31,114 bases of DNA from positions 1 through 31,114 of the forward strand of contig JAHHUE010000011.1 of the NCBI GenBank assembly GCA_020024155.1, written 5' to 3'. Position 1 is the stretch's first letter; every line of letters starts with the position of its first letter. Source of the DNA: Oscillospiraceae bacterium (lineage in GTDB: Bacteria > Bacillota > Clostridia > Oscillospirales > Ruminococcaceae). Below, in pieces: positions 5,935 through 15,336 of the stretch. The notes beneath the pieces are model-generated. The model did no database searches. It was not told the origin of the DNA and was given only the letters and a program-made list of their open reading frames with translations. Made by a program: the position numbers and the translations under genes.

Positions 5935-7911
5935 GTGGATTTGAAAACAGCACAAGAAAAATTAAATAATTTAAAACAGCTAGTGGCATACCATAGCGAT
6001 TTGTATTACAATCAAAATCGTACAGAAATAAGCGACTATGAATATGATATGCTTATGCAGGACATCAAAAAAATAGAGATGCAGTTTCCACAGCTTATAA
6101 CTGAAGATTCTCCAACACAGACAGTTCAGGGAATTGCAAACTCAACATTTGAAAAAGTTAAACATGATGTTAAAATGGAAAGTTTGCTGGACGCTTTTTC
6201 TTTTGATGAAATCAGAGATTTTGATGAAAGAGTACAAGAAGTATCAAGTGATGCAAAATATGTTGTTGAGGCAAAAATAGATGGATTGTCAATGAGTCTT
6301 GAATATGTTGACGGTGTATTTACAAGAGGTTCAACTCGTGGTGATGGTGTTGTTGGTGAAGATGTTACTCAAAATCTTGCAACAATAAAGTCTATACCTA
6401 AAAAAATAAAAAATGCACCAAAATTCTTGGAAGTTCGTGGCGAAGTTTATATGCCAAAAGAAGTATTTTTATCTCTTATTAAACAACAGGAAGAAGACGG
6501 GAAAAAGCTATTTAAAAATCCAAGAAATGCAGCGGCAGGTTCTGTAAGACAAAAAGACAGTAAAATTACAGCAGAGAGAAATCTGGATATTTTTGTATTT
6601 AATATTCAGCAAATAAGTGATGAATATTCTATTTCAAGCCATAAAGAATCTTTGGACCTATTGAAAAAGTTTGGGTTTAATGTATCTCCAAGATATAATA
6701 TATTTGATAATATAGATGATGTAATTAAAGAAATTCAAAATATTGGAGATTTAAGAGGGCAATTTAGTTTTGAAATTGACGGTGCAGTTGTAAAGGTGGA
6801 TGACTTTACAATTAGAAATGAGATGGGTAGCACAAATAAATATCCAAGATGGGCAGTTGCATTTAAGTATCCACCAGAAGAAAAGGCTACTATTCTTAAA
6901 GATATAGAAGTTTCTGTTGGAAGAACCGGCGTTTTAACACCTACTGCTATATTTGACACTGTTCAGCTTGCTGGAACAAGTGTTCAAAGAGCAGTTTTGC
7001 ACAATCAAGATTTTATAGATGAAAAACAACTTGATATTGGCGATGAAATTTTAGTTAGAAAAGCCGGAGATATAATTCCAGAAGTTGTTAAAGTTGTTAA
7101 GAAAAACAGTGATTCTATTTTTAAAATTCCACTTATTTGTCCATCATGTGGTAGTGAAATAGTAAAAACAGATGAATCAGCATTAAGATGTATTAACCCT
7201 GAGTGCCCACAACAACTTACAAGAAATATAATTCATTTTGCATCACGTGGAGCAATGAATATAGATGGTCTTGGTGAAAGTATTGTATATCAGCTTGCAG
7301 AAAAAGAACTTATAAAAGATGTAGGAGATTTGTATTATCTTACTTACGAACAAGCTATTACTCTTGAAGGCTTTAAAGATAAATCTGCAAAAAATCTTAT
7401 AAATGCCATTGAGCAATCAAAAAAAGCAAATTTTGATAAATTGATTTTTGCTTTTGGTATAAGAAATGTGGGCGAAAAAGCAGCAACTTTGCTTGCAGAA
7501 AAATTTAAAAATCTTGATAACTTGATAAAAGCAGATATAGAAAGTATAATTGAAATTGACGGCTTTGGTTTGACGGGCGCACAAAGTGTTGTTGAGTATT
7601 TCAAAAAAGATACAGTACAGATTGTTATTGAAAAACTTGTTAACGCAGGTGTAAATACAGAGTATATTTCAACACATACAAGTGATGTGCTTTCTGGCAA
7701 AACATTTGTTGTGACCGGCACATTGCCAAGTCTTTCAAGAGATGAAGCAGAAAAGCTTATAACTGATAATGGGGGAAAAGCCTCTTCATCAGTATCAAAA
7801 AAGACAAGCTTTGTTCTTGCAGGGGAAAAAGCAGGAAGTAAATTGGATAAAGCAAATACACTTGGAATACCTGTAATAACTGAAAAACAATTTTTAGAAA
7901 TGATAAAATAA
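5935..7911 (+). CDS. ligA: NAD-dependent DNA ligase LigA
   Basis: Seals nicks in duplex DNA during replication and repair, using NAD as the AMP donor. 658 aa, full length. Counting from the GTG at 5935: N-terminal Ia domain (YHSDLYYNQN, SDYEYDMLM); adenylation domain with the active-site Lys 114 in AKIDG; a conserved NPRNAAAGSVRQ; an OB fold; a zinc finger with Cys 402, 405, 419 and 424; helix-hairpin-helix repeats; and a C-terminal BRCT domain from about 580 (GKTFVVTGTLP). I prefer GTG 5935 to the in-frame GTG at 5926, because the latter lies inside the GAGGTGAAGG ribosome site. First gene of an operon with gatCAB, 14 bp downstream. Confidence 0.97.
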   Translation: MDLKTAQEKLNNLKQLVAYHSDLYYNQNRTEISDYEYDMLMQDIKKIEMQFPQLITEDSPTQTVQGIANSTFEKVKHDVKMESLLDAFSFDEIRDFDERVQEVSSDAKYVVEAKIDGLSMSLEYVDGVFTRGSTRGDGVVGEDVTQNLATIKSIPKKIKNAPKFLEVRGEVYMPKEVFLSLIKQQEEDGKKLFKNPRNAAAGSVRQKDSKITAERNLDIFVFNIQQISDEYSISSHKESLDLLKKFGFNVSPRYNIFDNIDDVIKEIQNIGDLRGQFSFEIDGAVVKVDDFTIRNEMGSTNKYPRWAVAFKYPPEEKATILKDIEVSVGRTGVLTPTAIFDTVQLAGTSVQRAVLHNQDFIDEKQLDIGDEILVRKAGDIIPEVVKVVKKNSDSIFKIPLICPSCGSEIVKTDESALRCINPECPQQLTRNIIHFASRGAMNIDGLGESIVYQLAEKELIKDVGDLYYLTYEQAITLEGFKDKSAKNLINAIEQSKKANFDKLIFAFGIRNVGEKAATLLAEKFKNLDNLIKADIESIIEIDGFGLTGAQSVVEYFKKDTVQIVIEKLVNAGVNTEYISTHTSDVLSGKTFVVTGTLPSLSRDEAEKLITDNGGKASSSVSKKTSFVLAGEKAGSKLDKANTLGIPVITEKQFLEMIK

Positions 7912-7925
7912 TTAAAGGAGTAATT

Positions 7926-8195
7926 ATGGAAATAAATATCAAACATATTGCAAAACTTGCAAAGTTATCGATTCCTGAAGACAAAATTTCAAAGTTTGAA
8001 ACAGAAATGGAAGATATAATCAAAATGGTGGAAAATCTTCCAGAAATAACATCAGAGTCAGCTCTTGTAGATGTTAACAATACAATGGAGCTTAGAGAAG
8101 ATGTTGTTATTCCATCAAGTCCTCGTGATGAAATGATAATGAATGCACCACAGACAGCTGCAGGCTGTATCTTGATACCTAAAGTTGTAGAGTAA
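7926..8195 (+). CDS. gatC: Glu-tRNA(Gln)/Asp-tRNA(Asn) amidotransferase subunit C
   Basis: 89 aa, normal length for GatC, the small strap-like subunit that wraps around GatA and holds GatA and GatB together. Typical features are the N-terminal IKHIAKLAKLSIPEDKISKF, then a central LREDVV and a C-terminal segment ending IPKVVE. AAGGAG lies 5-6 nt before the ATG. The gene is 14 bp after ligA and 15 bp before gatA, so all are one transcript. Confidence 0.95.
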   Translation: MEINIKHIAKLAKLSIPEDKISKFETEMEDIIKMVENLPEITSESALVDVNNTMELREDVVIPSSPRDEMIMNAPQTAAGCILIPKVVE

Positions 8196-8210
8196 TAAAG
8201 GAGTTTAAAG

Positions 8211-9659
8211 ATGGATAAATTGTACAGCTTATCAGCTACTTCTATGAAAGAACTTCTTGATAAAAAAGAAGTATCTTCCGTAGAAATTACAAAATCTGTT
8301 ATAGACAGAATAGAAAAAACAGATAAAGAAATAAATGCATATATTAGCTATAATTTTGAAAACGCATTAAAACAGGCAGAAACTGTTGATGAAAAAAGAG
8401 CAAAAGGCGAAACTGTTGGCGTATTGGCAGGTATTCCTGTTGCTGTTAAAGATAATATTTGTGTTAAAAATTTAAAAGTTACATGTGCATCAAAAATGTT
8501 AGAAAACTTTGTTGCTCCATACAATGCAACAGTTGTAGAAAAACTTTATGCAAATGACGCAATTATTATTGGTAAAACAACAATGGATGAGTTTGCAATG
8601 GGCTCTTCTGGTGAAAACTCTGCATTGGCTATTGCTAAAAACCCATGGGACACACAGAGAGTTCCTGGTGGTTCTTCATCAGGTAGTGCAGCAACAGTTG
8701 CAGCAAGTCAGGTTCCATTTGCTTTGGGTTCTGATACTGGTGGGTCAATTAGACAGCCATCAGCTCTTACAGGACTTGTTGGTATGAAACCTACATACGG
8801 TGCAGTAAGCCGTTATGGTCTTGTTGCCTTTGCATCTTCTTTAGACCAAATTGGACCTATGGCAAGAACTGTTGATGATACAGCAATGCTTTTTGGTGCA
8901 ATTTGTGGTAAAGACAATAAAGATGCTACAAGCAAAAACTATACATTTGAAGGCTACACAGATTCTGTTAAAGGTATGAGGATTGGTGTGCCAAAAGAAT
9001 ATTATGGTGAAGGCGTAAATCCGATTGTAAAAGAAAAAGTATATGCAGCTCTTGAAACTCTCAAAGCACAAGGGGCTGAAATTGTTGATATTACTTTGCC
9101 ATCAACAGACTATGCACTTTCTGCATATTACATCATTGCTTGCGCAGAGGCAGCATCTAACCTTGGCAGATATGATGGCGTTAAATGTGGCTATTCAGGA
9201 AATAGAACAGCTGGTCTTGATGAAATGTACGAATCTACAAGAAGTGAAGGCTTTGGTGATGAAGTTAAGAGAAGAATAATGCTTGGTACTTATGTTCTTA
9301 GCTCAGGTTACTATGACGCATACTATAAACGCGCAAAAGTTCTTCAACAGAGCATTGCAAAAGAATTTGAAGATGCATTTAAATTGTGCGATGTAATCCT
9401 CACTCCAACATCTCCAACAACATCATTTAAGTTTGGTGAAAAATCAAGCAATCCAGTTGAAATGTATGCAGGTGATATCTGTACAGTTACAGTTAATATT
9501 GCAGGTCTTCCAGGTATCAATGTTCCTTGTGGATTTGACAGCAATAATCTTCCAATCGGTTTCCAGATAATCGGTAAGAAATTTAGAGAATCAGATATTT
9601 TGACTGTTGCTAAATGTTACGAAAATACAGTTGGCGGTTTTGCAGTAAAGGAGTTTTAG
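8211..9659 (+). CDS. gatA: Glu-tRNA(Gln)/Asp-tRNA(Asn) amidotransferase subunit A
   Basis: 482 aa amidase-signature subunit that releases ammonia from glutamine and channels it to GatB. The catalytic triad is intact: Lys 80 in VAVKDN, cis-Ser 155 in GGSSSGSAA and the nucleophile Ser 179 in GSDTGGSIR. Its presence implies that this organism makes Gln-tRNA(Gln) and possibly Asn-tRNA(Asn) by transamidation, as most Firmicutes do. AAGGAG precedes the ATG. Its last codons contain the ribosome site (AAAGGAG) of gatB, which begins 3 bp after the gatA stop. Codons ending in C are somewhat more frequent than in neighbouring genes, as expected for high expression. Confidence 0.97.
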   Translation: MDKLYSLSATSMKELLDKKEVSSVEITKSVIDRIEKTDKEINAYISYNFENALKQAETVDEKRAKGETVGVLAGIPVAVKDNICVKNLKVTCASKMLENFVAPYNATVVEKLYANDAIIIGKTTMDEFAMGSSGENSALAIAKNPWDTQRVPGGSSSGSAATVAASQVPFALGSDTGGSIRQPSALTGLVGMKPTYGAVSRYGLVAFASSLDQIGPMARTVDDTAMLFGAICGKDNKDATSKNYTFEGYTDSVKGMRIGVPKEYYGEGVNPIVKEKVYAALETLKAQGAEIVDITLPSTDYALSAYYIIACAEAASNLGRYDGVKCGYSGNRTAGLDEMYESTRSEGFGDEVKRRIMLGTYVLSSGYYDAYYKRAKVLQQSIAKEFEDAFKLCDVILTPTSPTTSFKFGEKSSNPVEMYAGDICTVTVNIAGLPGINVPCGFDSNNLPIGFQIIGKKFRESDILTVAKCYENTVGGFAVKEF

Positions 9660-9662
9660 TCT

Positions 9663-11108
9663 ATGATCAATAATAATTACGAAATCGTTGTAGGCTTAGA
9701 GGTACACGCAGAGCTTTCAACAAAAACAAAAATCTTTTGTGGCTGTAAAAATGAATTTGGCGCAGAAGTAAATACAAATGTTTGTCCAGTTTGTATGGGA
9801 CTTCCAGGAACATTGCCTGTTCTTAACAAACAAGTTGTAGAATATGCAATTAAAATGGGTCACGCACTTAACTGTAATATTAACCGTGTTACAAAACAGG
9901 ACAGAAAAAACTATTTCTATCCTGACCTTCCAAAAGCTTATCAAATTTCACAGTTTGATATTCCACTTTGCGAAAAAGGTTATCTTGACATTCTTGTTGG
10001 TGAGGATATTAGAAGAATTGGTGTTACAAGAATTCATATAGAAGAAGATACAGGTAAACTTATCCACGCTGACGAATTTGGTGGCACTCTTGCTGATTAT
10101 AATCGTTGTGGTGTTCCTCTTATTGAAATTGTTTCTGAACCAGATATTCGTTCAGCAGAAGAAGCAAAAGCTTATCTTGAAACAATTAGAACAATTTTGC
10201 TTTACCTTGGCATCAGTGATGCAAAAATGCAGGAAGGCTCTATCCGTTGTGACGTTAATGTTTCTGTACGCAAAAAAGGTCAAACAGAATTTAATACTCG
10301 TGTTGAAATGAAAAATGTTAACAGTTTCTCTGCTGTTTACAATGCTATAAATTATGAAGCTGAAAGACAGATTGAAGAAATTGAAAAAGGTAATGAAATC
10401 AGTCAAGAAACAAGAAGATGGGATGATGCGTTAGGCAAAAACTTTATTCTTCGTTCAAAAGAAGATGCACAAGACTATCGTTATTTCCCAGACCCAGACC
10501 TTCTTACTTTTGTTGTTCCACAAGAAAAAGTTGATGAACTTAAAGCTCAACAACCAGAACTTCCAGTTCAAAAAATATTTAGATATATAAATGACTTTGG
10601 TCTTTCAAGAACAGATGCAGAAACAATTGCACTCAGCAAAGATAAAGCAAAATTCTTTGATGAATGTATGGCTCTTAAAAAATGTGATGCAAAACTACTT
10701 TCAAACTGGGTTCTTGGTGAAATTACAAGAATTGCAAATGAAAGAAGATGCGAAATTGCAGACCTTACACTTTCAGTAGAAAATCTTGTAGAAATGATTT
10801 CTCTTATTGAAAACAAAACAATTTCTAATGCAGCAGCTAAAACTGTTTTTGAAGTTATCGTTGATAAAGACGAAAAACCAACAGATATTGTAAAAGAAAA
10901 AGGTCTTGCACAGATAAGTGATACATCTGCATTACAGACAATTGTTGATACAGTTCTTGCAAATAATGAAAAAGCGATTGCAGACTACAAATCAGGTAAA
11001 ACAAATGTTTTGGGTTTCCTTGTTGGTCAGTGTATGAAACAAAGTAAGGGTCAAGGTAACCCTGCAATGTTCAAAGAAATGGTAATTGCCGGTATAGAAA
11101 ATAGCTAA
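9663..11108 (+). CDS. gatB: Glu-tRNA(Gln)/Asp-tRNA(Asn) amidotransferase subunit B
   Basis: 481 aa, full length. GatB phosphorylates the misacylated Glu or Asp on the tRNA and then amidates it with ammonia from GatA. Visible features are EIVVGLEVHAEL at the start, a likely zinc site with Cys 26, 28, 41 and 44 (CGC and CPVC), the conserved RKNYFYPDLPKAYQISQ and a C-terminal YqeY-like tail that binds tRNA. The start overlaps functionally with the end of gatA: its ribosome site lies within gatA. Last gene of the ligA operon. Confidence 0.97.
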   Translation: MINNNYEIVVGLEVHAELSTKTKIFCGCKNEFGAEVNTNVCPVCMGLPGTLPVLNKQVVEYAIKMGHALNCNINRVTKQDRKNYFYPDLPKAYQISQFDIPLCEKGYLDILVGEDIRRIGVTRIHIEEDTGKLIHADEFGGTLADYNRCGVPLIEIVSEPDIRSAEEAKAYLETIRTILLYLGISDAKMQEGSIRCDVNVSVRKKGQTEFNTRVEMKNVNSFSAVYNAINYEAERQIEEIEKGNEISQETRRWDDALGKNFILRSKEDAQDYRYFPDPDLLTFVVPQEKVDELKAQQPELPVQKIFRYINDFGLSRTDAETIALSKDKAKFFDECMALKKCDAKLLSNWVLGEITRIANERRCEIADLTLSVENLVEMISLIENKTISNAAAKTVFEVIVDKDEKPTDIVKEKGLAQISDTSALQTIVDTVLANNEKAIADYKSGKTNVLGFLVGQCMKQSKGQGNPAMFKEMVIAGIENS

Positions 11109-11118
11109 TAATCATTTA

Positions 11119-11152
11119 AGTAAAGGGGAAGGCAATAAACCTTCCCTTACCT
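11119..11152 (+). terminator. Hairpin after gatB, possible weak terminator
   Basis: GTAAAGGGGAAGG and CCTTCCCTTAC form a GC-rich stem with one or two bulges around a 7-nt loop. No clear T run follows directly (only ATTTTT about 15 nt later), so it may act as a partial terminator or as an mRNA 3' stabiliser with read-through into the next gene. Confidence 0.45.
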
Positions 11153-11187
11153 GTTATATAATTTTTAGGTATAAAGAGAAAAAAAAT

Positions 11188-12330
11188 ATGAAAGAAAGAA
11201 TATTATCATTTTTAAATCAAAATATAGCTCTTATTGTTGTCAGTGGTGTACGCAAAGGTGTTCAGACTGAATTTTCAAAAGTTACAATTAAACCATTTCT
11301 TTCAAAAGAGGAAGTAAAGTATCAGCTAGAATACACAAAGGGCAAGCAAGTTGTCCATAAAAATATTGACAAAGACAGCCTTGCAGAAAATATTGAAGAG
11401 CTTTTTGAAATATTTACACAATGTGTTATATATGGCGAAGAAAATGATTATCATTTGAATTGCTTTAATGGAAAGATTAAATCTAAAACAATGGCACCAT
11501 CAAAACAATGTAAAATTACAACACATAATAAAAAGAAAGAATATGCTCTTAATGAAGGTGATGAAATTGACTTTTTAATTTATCTTGGTGTTATGACAAA
11601 AGATAGAAAAATTGTAAAGTCAAAATACAATAAATTCAGACAGATAAATAAATATCTTGAATTGCTAAAAAGCTCAATTGATTCTTTGCCAACAGATAGA
11701 CCACTTAAAATAGTGGATTTTGGTTGTGGAAAAGCATATCTTACATTTGCATTATATTATTATATTGTAAAAATTCTTGGCAGAGAAGCTTTTATCACAG
11801 GACTTGATTTGAAAGAAGATGTTATTGATTATTGTAATAAAGTTGCAAAAGACTTAAATTATACAAATCTTGAATTTCAAAAAGGGGATATAAAAAATTA
11901 TTCTCGCACTCAGGATGTTGATATGGTAATTATGCTCCATGCTTGTGATAATGCAACTGATGAAGGAGTTGTGCAAAGCATTAAATTTAATGCAAAGATA
12001 ATTATTGCTGTTCCATGTTGCCAACATGAGTTCTTTCCACAAATAAAAAATGATAGTCTTAATCCGATGCTTAATCACGGAATAATAAAAGAAAGATTAT
12101 CAGCATTAGTTACAGATAGTCTTAGAGCACAAATTTTGACCGCTGTTGGTTTTGATGTTTCTGTTATGGAATTTATTGAAACAGAGCATACACCAAAAAA
12201 TATTGCAATAAGAGCAGTTAAAAAATCTGGATTTAATAAAAAGGCTTTTGATGAATACAAAGCATTTAGAGATAATTTTAATTTAAAGCCTTATATTGAA
12301 AGACGATTTATAGAAGAAAATATACTTTAA
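11188..12330 (+). CDS. Class I SAM-dependent methyltransferase (Methyltransf_32 type)
   Basis: 380 aa cytoplasmic protein. Residues 1-150 form an N-terminal region of unknown role, containing the conserved KFRQINKYLELL (149-160) just before the catalytic part. The SAM-binding motif I, VDFGCGKAYLTF, is at 176-187, followed by GLDLKEDVI, LHACDNATDEG and AVPCCQHEF. The CC pair in that position is typical of the Methyltransf_32 family, members of which act on RNA or are uncharacterised. The substrate cannot be told from the sequence. It is 80 bp after gatB, behind a weak hairpin, and has a strong terminator of its own; A-rich sequence with GAGAAAAAA serves as the ribosome site. Confidence 0.85.
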   Translation: MKERILSFLNQNIALIVVSGVRKGVQTEFSKVTIKPFLSKEEVKYQLEYTKGKQVVHKNIDKDSLAENIEELFEIFTQCVIYGEENDYHLNCFNGKIKSKTMAPSKQCKITTHNKKKEYALNEGDEIDFLIYLGVMTKDRKIVKSKYNKFRQINKYLELLKSSIDSLPTDRPLKIVDFGCGKAYLTFALYYYIVKILGREAFITGLDLKEDVIDYCNKVAKDLNYTNLEFQKGDIKNYSRTQDVDMVIMLHACDNATDEGVVQSIKFNAKIIIAVPCCQHEFFPQIKNDSLNPMLNHGIIKERLSALVTDSLRAQILTAVGFDVSVMEFIETEHTPKNIAIRAVKKSGFNKKAFDEYKAFRDNFNLKPYIERRFIEENIL

Positions 12331-12335
12331 AAAAT

Positions 12336-12374
12336 AAAAGACAACCAATTTATGTTGGTTGTCTTTTTATTTTG
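12336..12374 (+). terminator. Rho-independent terminator before the spoIIIA operon
   Basis: AAAAGACAACCA and TGGTTGTCTTTT form a perfect 12-bp stem around an 8-nt loop, and the 3' arm runs into TTTTTATTTT. It separates the methyltransferase gene from the sporulation operon. Confidence 0.9.
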
Positions 12375-12382
12375 ATTTTTTG

Positions 12383-12411
12383 TTCTATTCATTGGACAGG
12401 CATCATATATT
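12383..12411 (+). promoter_or_regulatory. Tentative sigma-E-like promoter of spoIIIA
   Basis: CATATATT at 12404-12411 resembles the sigma-E -10 element (consensus close to CATACAAT). A poor -35-like TTCTATT lies about 14 bp upstream. No sigma-A type pair is seen in this gap. Sigma-E control of spoIIIA is established in Bacillus subtilis. The match here is weak. Confidence 0.35.
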
Positions 12412-12429
12412 TTATTGAGGTGAAAATAT

Positions 12430-13251
12430 ATGGATATTTATAATTATTTGCCAGATAGCATAGCAAATTGCCTTAAAAGTTATAGCTATATAAATAGTGT
12501 TACAGAAATTAGGTTGCGAAAAAACAATCCTATACAAATAACATTAAAAGGAAAAAATCAAATATTAAACAGTCAAAATGTTACTCAAAATGATTTAAAT
12601 AACATTTTACTCAATATTTGTGAAGGCTCCATAAATGTATATGAAAATGAAATCTCTCAAGGATATATAACCATTGATGATGGTTGTAGGGTTGGCATAG
12701 GTGGAGAGTTCTTTTATAATCCAGTATCAAAAAAATATTTGCTTAAAGAGCTGGATAGTCTAAATATAAGGATTGCTAAAAATATAACCCAATTTGAAAA
12801 TCAAGATAAGTTGAATATTAACAAAAGCAGTTTGATTGTTGGTGCACCACATAGTGGCAAAACAAGTCTGATAAAACTTATATCAAAAGAATTATCTAAA
12901 AATTTTCGTGTTGCGATTTGTGATGAAAGAAATGAAATTTCATCAACTTCCATAAACTGTGATGTAATAAAGGGTATAAAAAAAGCTGATGCAGTTTCTA
13001 TGGCAACAAGAACACTAAATCCGGAATTTATAATTTGCGATGAAATTGGGCTTGAAAGTGAAAGTAGAGAAATACTTTCAGCTACAAATACAGGTGTAAA
13101 GTTTATTTGTTCAGCTCACGGAGAAAACATAAAAAATGTATTTAATAGACCAAATATACGAGTATTGTTGGATAATGGAATATTTGAACAAGCAGTTTTT
13201 TTAAAACAAGTAAATGATAAATTCTATATAGAGGAAATTATTGATGTTTAA
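12430..13251 (+). CDS. spoIIIAA: Stage III sporulation protein AA, ATPase
   Basis: 273 aa secretion-type ATPase of the mother cell that powers or assembles the SpoIIIA-SpoIIQ channel into the forespore. The N-terminal domain has TEIRLRKNNPIQI and GYITIDDGCRVGIGGE, typical of SpoIIIAA. The Walker A motif is GAPHSGKTSL (about 138-147) and Walker B is EFIICDEIG, followed by a conserved SAHG. It is somewhat shorter than the Bacillus protein, but no essential part is visibly missing. The ribosome site GAGGTGA is 7 nt before the ATG. First gene of an eight-gene operon; its end overlaps spoIIIAB. Confidence 0.96.
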   Translation: MDIYNYLPDSIANCLKSYSYINSVTEIRLRKNNPIQITLKGKNQILNSQNVTQNDLNNILLNICEGSINVYENEISQGYITIDDGCRVGIGGEFFYNPVSKKYLLKELDSLNIRIAKNITQFENQDKLNINKSSLIVGAPHSGKTSLIKLISKELSKNFRVAICDERNEISSTSINCDVIKGIKKADAVSMATRTLNPEFIICDEIGLESESREILSATNTGVKFICSAHGENIKNVFNRPNIRVLLDNGIFEQAVFLKQVNDKFYIEEIIDV

Positions 13252-13678
13252 AATTATTGGTTGTGTAATGATTGTTTTTTCAGCATCATTTATGTTTTCT
13301 CAAAAAACATTAGTTTATTTTTTTACTTATAAATTTATAAAAGAAACACTGTATATTGCAGAAAAAATTATGTATGAAAAAAATACAAATCTTACATATA
13401 ACAAGATTTTTGAAAAGATATGTGTTGATAGAGAAAAATATCTTAATAAAGCTGAAAAAAATCTATATATAGATAGACAGATTTTTGAATATATACAAGC
13501 CTTCTTCTCTGATTTAGGTAAAAGAGATAGTATATCGGAAAATCAATATTTCAAATATCATTTGGCAGAATTAGAAAGAGAAAAGAAAGATTTCTATAAA
13601 AAATATATAGATAACAGAAAAATAAATTTGATATACGGAATATCTATCGGTGCTTTTGTATCGATATATTTAGTGTAA
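13244..13678 (+). CDS. spoIIIAB: Stage III sporulation protein AB
   Basis: 144 aa membrane protein of the mother-cell-forespore channel complex, resembling type II secretion GspF-like components. Hydrophobic segments at both ends (IIGCVMIVFSASFMFS and INLIYGISIGAFVSIYLV) flank a charged helical core, with the conserved FFSDLGKRDS in the middle. It overlaps the spoIIIAA stop by 8 bp. I chose ATG 13244 rather than TTG 13241, because the ribosome site GAGGA (13231-13235) is then 8 nt away. Somewhat shorter than in Bacillus. Confidence 0.92.
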   Translation: MFKIIGCVMIVFSASFMFSQKTLVYFFTYKFIKETLYIAEKIMYEKNTNLTYNKIFEKICVDREKYLNKAEKNLYIDRQIFEYIQAFFSDLGKRDSISENQYFKYHLAELEREKKDFYKKYIDNRKINLIYGISIGAFVSIYLV

Positions 13679-13691
13679 TGGGAGAATTAAA

Positions 13692-13886
13692 ATGGAAGTA
13701 GATTTAATTTTTAAAATAGCTGCTATTGGAATAATAGTTGCAGTGTTAAATCAGGTTCTGATACGCAGTGGCAGAGAAGACCAAGCAATGCTAACCACAT
13801 TAACAGGTTTAATTGTTGTTTTAATGATGGTAATAACACAGATTAAAGAATTATTTGTTACTATAAAATATCTTTTTGAGTTGTAA
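13692..13886 (+). CDS. spoIIIAC: Stage III sporulation protein AC
   Basis: 64 aa, the usual tiny size of SpoIIIAC. It has two membrane helices (IFKIAAIGIIVAVLNQVLI and TLTGLIVVLMMVITQI) joined by a polar loop (RSGREDQAM) typical of the family. It is thought to form part of the membrane base of the SpoIIIA channel together with AD. GGGAGA precedes the ATG. Located 13 bp after spoIIIAB and 3 bp before spoIIIAD. Confidence 0.94.
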   Translation: MEVDLIFKIAAIGIIVAVLNQVLIRSGREDQAMLTTLTGLIVVLMMVITQIKELFVTIKYLFEL

Positions 13887-13889
13887 ATT

Positions 13890-14270
13890 ATGGAATTTTT
13901 TAAAATTGCAATTTTGGTTTTGATAGTAGTGATTATGGTTAGCAGTATACCAACTTTCAGCAAAGAAATAACAGTTATTATCACTGTTGGAAGTTGTATT
14001 GTCGTATTGGTTTACATACTAAATCAAGCACAAGGGGCATTGGAATATATAAAAAATATAGCAGACAGAATGTCTTTTGATGGTCTTGAAGTTGTATTGA
14101 AAGCTGTTGGAGTTGGATTTATAACACAATTTGTATCTGATATGGCATTAGACTGCAATAATAAATCTCTATCAAATCAGATAATTTTTGCTGGACGAAT
14201 AACGGTTTTGCTTTTAGCAATGCCAGTGTTTTTGCAAGTTTTTGAAATTATAGAACGATTATTGGGTTGA
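13890..14270 (+). CDS. spoIIIAD: Stage III sporulation protein AD
   Basis: 126 aa membrane protein, normal length, related to SpoIIIAC in its first half (IAILVLIVVIMVSSIPTFSKE). Several hydrophobic helices follow and the conserved GVGFITQFVSDMALDCN is present. Component of the channel base in the mother-cell membrane. There is no clear ribosome site, and the start is 3 bp after the spoIIIAC stop, so translation is probably coupled. Confidence 0.93.
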   Translation: MEFFKIAILVLIVVIMVSSIPTFSKEITVIITVGSCIVVLVYILNQAQGALEYIKNIADRMSFDGLEVVLKAVGVGFITQFVSDMALDCNNKSLSNQIIFAGRITVLLLAMPVFLQVFEIIERLLG

Positions 14271-14272
14271 TT

Positions 14273-15334
14273 ATGAAAAAAATAATAATTGCATTTATGG
14301 TTTTCTTTTTATTAGCTTTTCCTGTATCAGCACAAACAAATACATATGAAGATAAAATATTAGAATTTACAGAGCAAAATAATATTGATTATGATGCATT
14401 AAAACAATCTCCATTTGAAACTTTGTGGGATACAATTAAGAATGCTTTTTTTGAAAATTTTACAAAACCACTAAAAGTGTTTTATAAGATATCGGCAATA
14501 TTGATATTATCAGCATTTCTTAACTTTTTTGTTTCTGACAGTTCCAAAGAAATGGTGAAACTAATAAACACTCTATGTATTTTAGTGGTTTTTTGCAATA
14601 TTTTTCAGGATTTTTTAAGGCAAACAAATGTGATAATATCTGGACTTACTGATATGAAAAATTTTATGATTGCATTTATTCCTATTTTTTCAAGCATTTC
14701 TTTTGCAAGTGGGGAGATGGTTACTTCCACAGTATATACCGGATTTTTTCTTTTAAGTGTTATTGTTACTGCTGATTTTTGCATAAGATATATTGTTCCA
14801 TCGGTTAAATTATTTTTTGCACTAGGAATAACAAACTCTATTTCAAATGTTTTTAAGATTGATGCATTATGTGAGTTTTATTCAAAAGCAGTCAAATTGA
14901 TTATGACAGCAGTTGTGTCTATATTATGCTTTGCATTATCTTTGCAAACAACAATTACACAAGGGCAAGACTCTCTTGCACTTAAAACTGGAAAATTTAT
15001 TGTGACAAGTGCTGTTCCAATAATTGGCTCCACATTACAAGGAGCAATAGGCAGTGTATACGCAAGTATGGGTGTATTAAAAGGATTTTTTGGACTTGTT
15101 GGGATAGTTGTTATTGTAAATATATTTCTGCCAACTATTATAACTCTTGCTGTGAATTGGGTCGGATATTATTTAATGATTGCATTAAGCGATGTTTTAG
15201 AAAACAAAGCTGCAACAGATATATTATCCTGCTTTAAAAATGTTATAGAAATATTGCTGTCAATGTTGGTTTTATTTATGGTACTTTTGATTTTTTCTTT
15301 AACGATAATGATAAAAGTTACTCAAGGAGTTTAA
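14273..15334 (+). CDS. spoIIIAE: Stage III sporulation protein AE
   Basis: 353 aa integral membrane protein of the SpoIIIA channel. The N-terminus looks like a signal peptide (IIIAFMVFFLLAFPVSAQ), followed by an extracytoplasmic segment and about seven membrane helices, as is usual for SpoIIIAE. SSISFASGEMVTS and GAIGSVYASMGVLKG are typical family stretches. The ATG at 14273 is 2 bp after the spoIIIAD stop; a TTG at 14267 overlapping that stop is an alternative start. Either way, translation is coupled to spoIIIAD. Confidence 0.94.
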   Translation: MKKIIIAFMVFFLLAFPVSAQTNTYEDKILEFTEQNNIDYDALKQSPFETLWDTIKNAFFENFTKPLKVFYKISAILILSAFLNFFVSDSSKEMVKLINTLCILVVFCNIFQDFLRQTNVIISGLTDMKNFMIAFIPIFSSISFASGEMVTSTVYTGFFLLSVIVTADFCIRYIVPSVKLFFALGITNSISNVFKIDALCEFYSKAVKLIMTAVVSILCFALSLQTTITQGQDSLALKTGKFIVTSAVPIIGSTLQGAIGSVYASMGVLKGFFGLVGIVVIVNIFLPTIITLAVNWVGYYLMIALSDVLENKAATDILSCFKNVIEILLSMLVLFMVLLIFSLTIMIKVTQGV

Positions 15335-15336
15335 AA

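Noticed and set aside
7344..7946. 200-codon open frame on the minus strand
   Set aside because: It is antisense to the HhH/BRCT end of ligA, has no ribosome site, and its Ser/Phe-rich composition is the usual mirror of an AT-rich coding strand.
10152..11067. Several open frames antisense to gatB
   Set aside because: All lie within the clear gatB frame, are Phe/Cys/Leu-rich and have no initiation signals.
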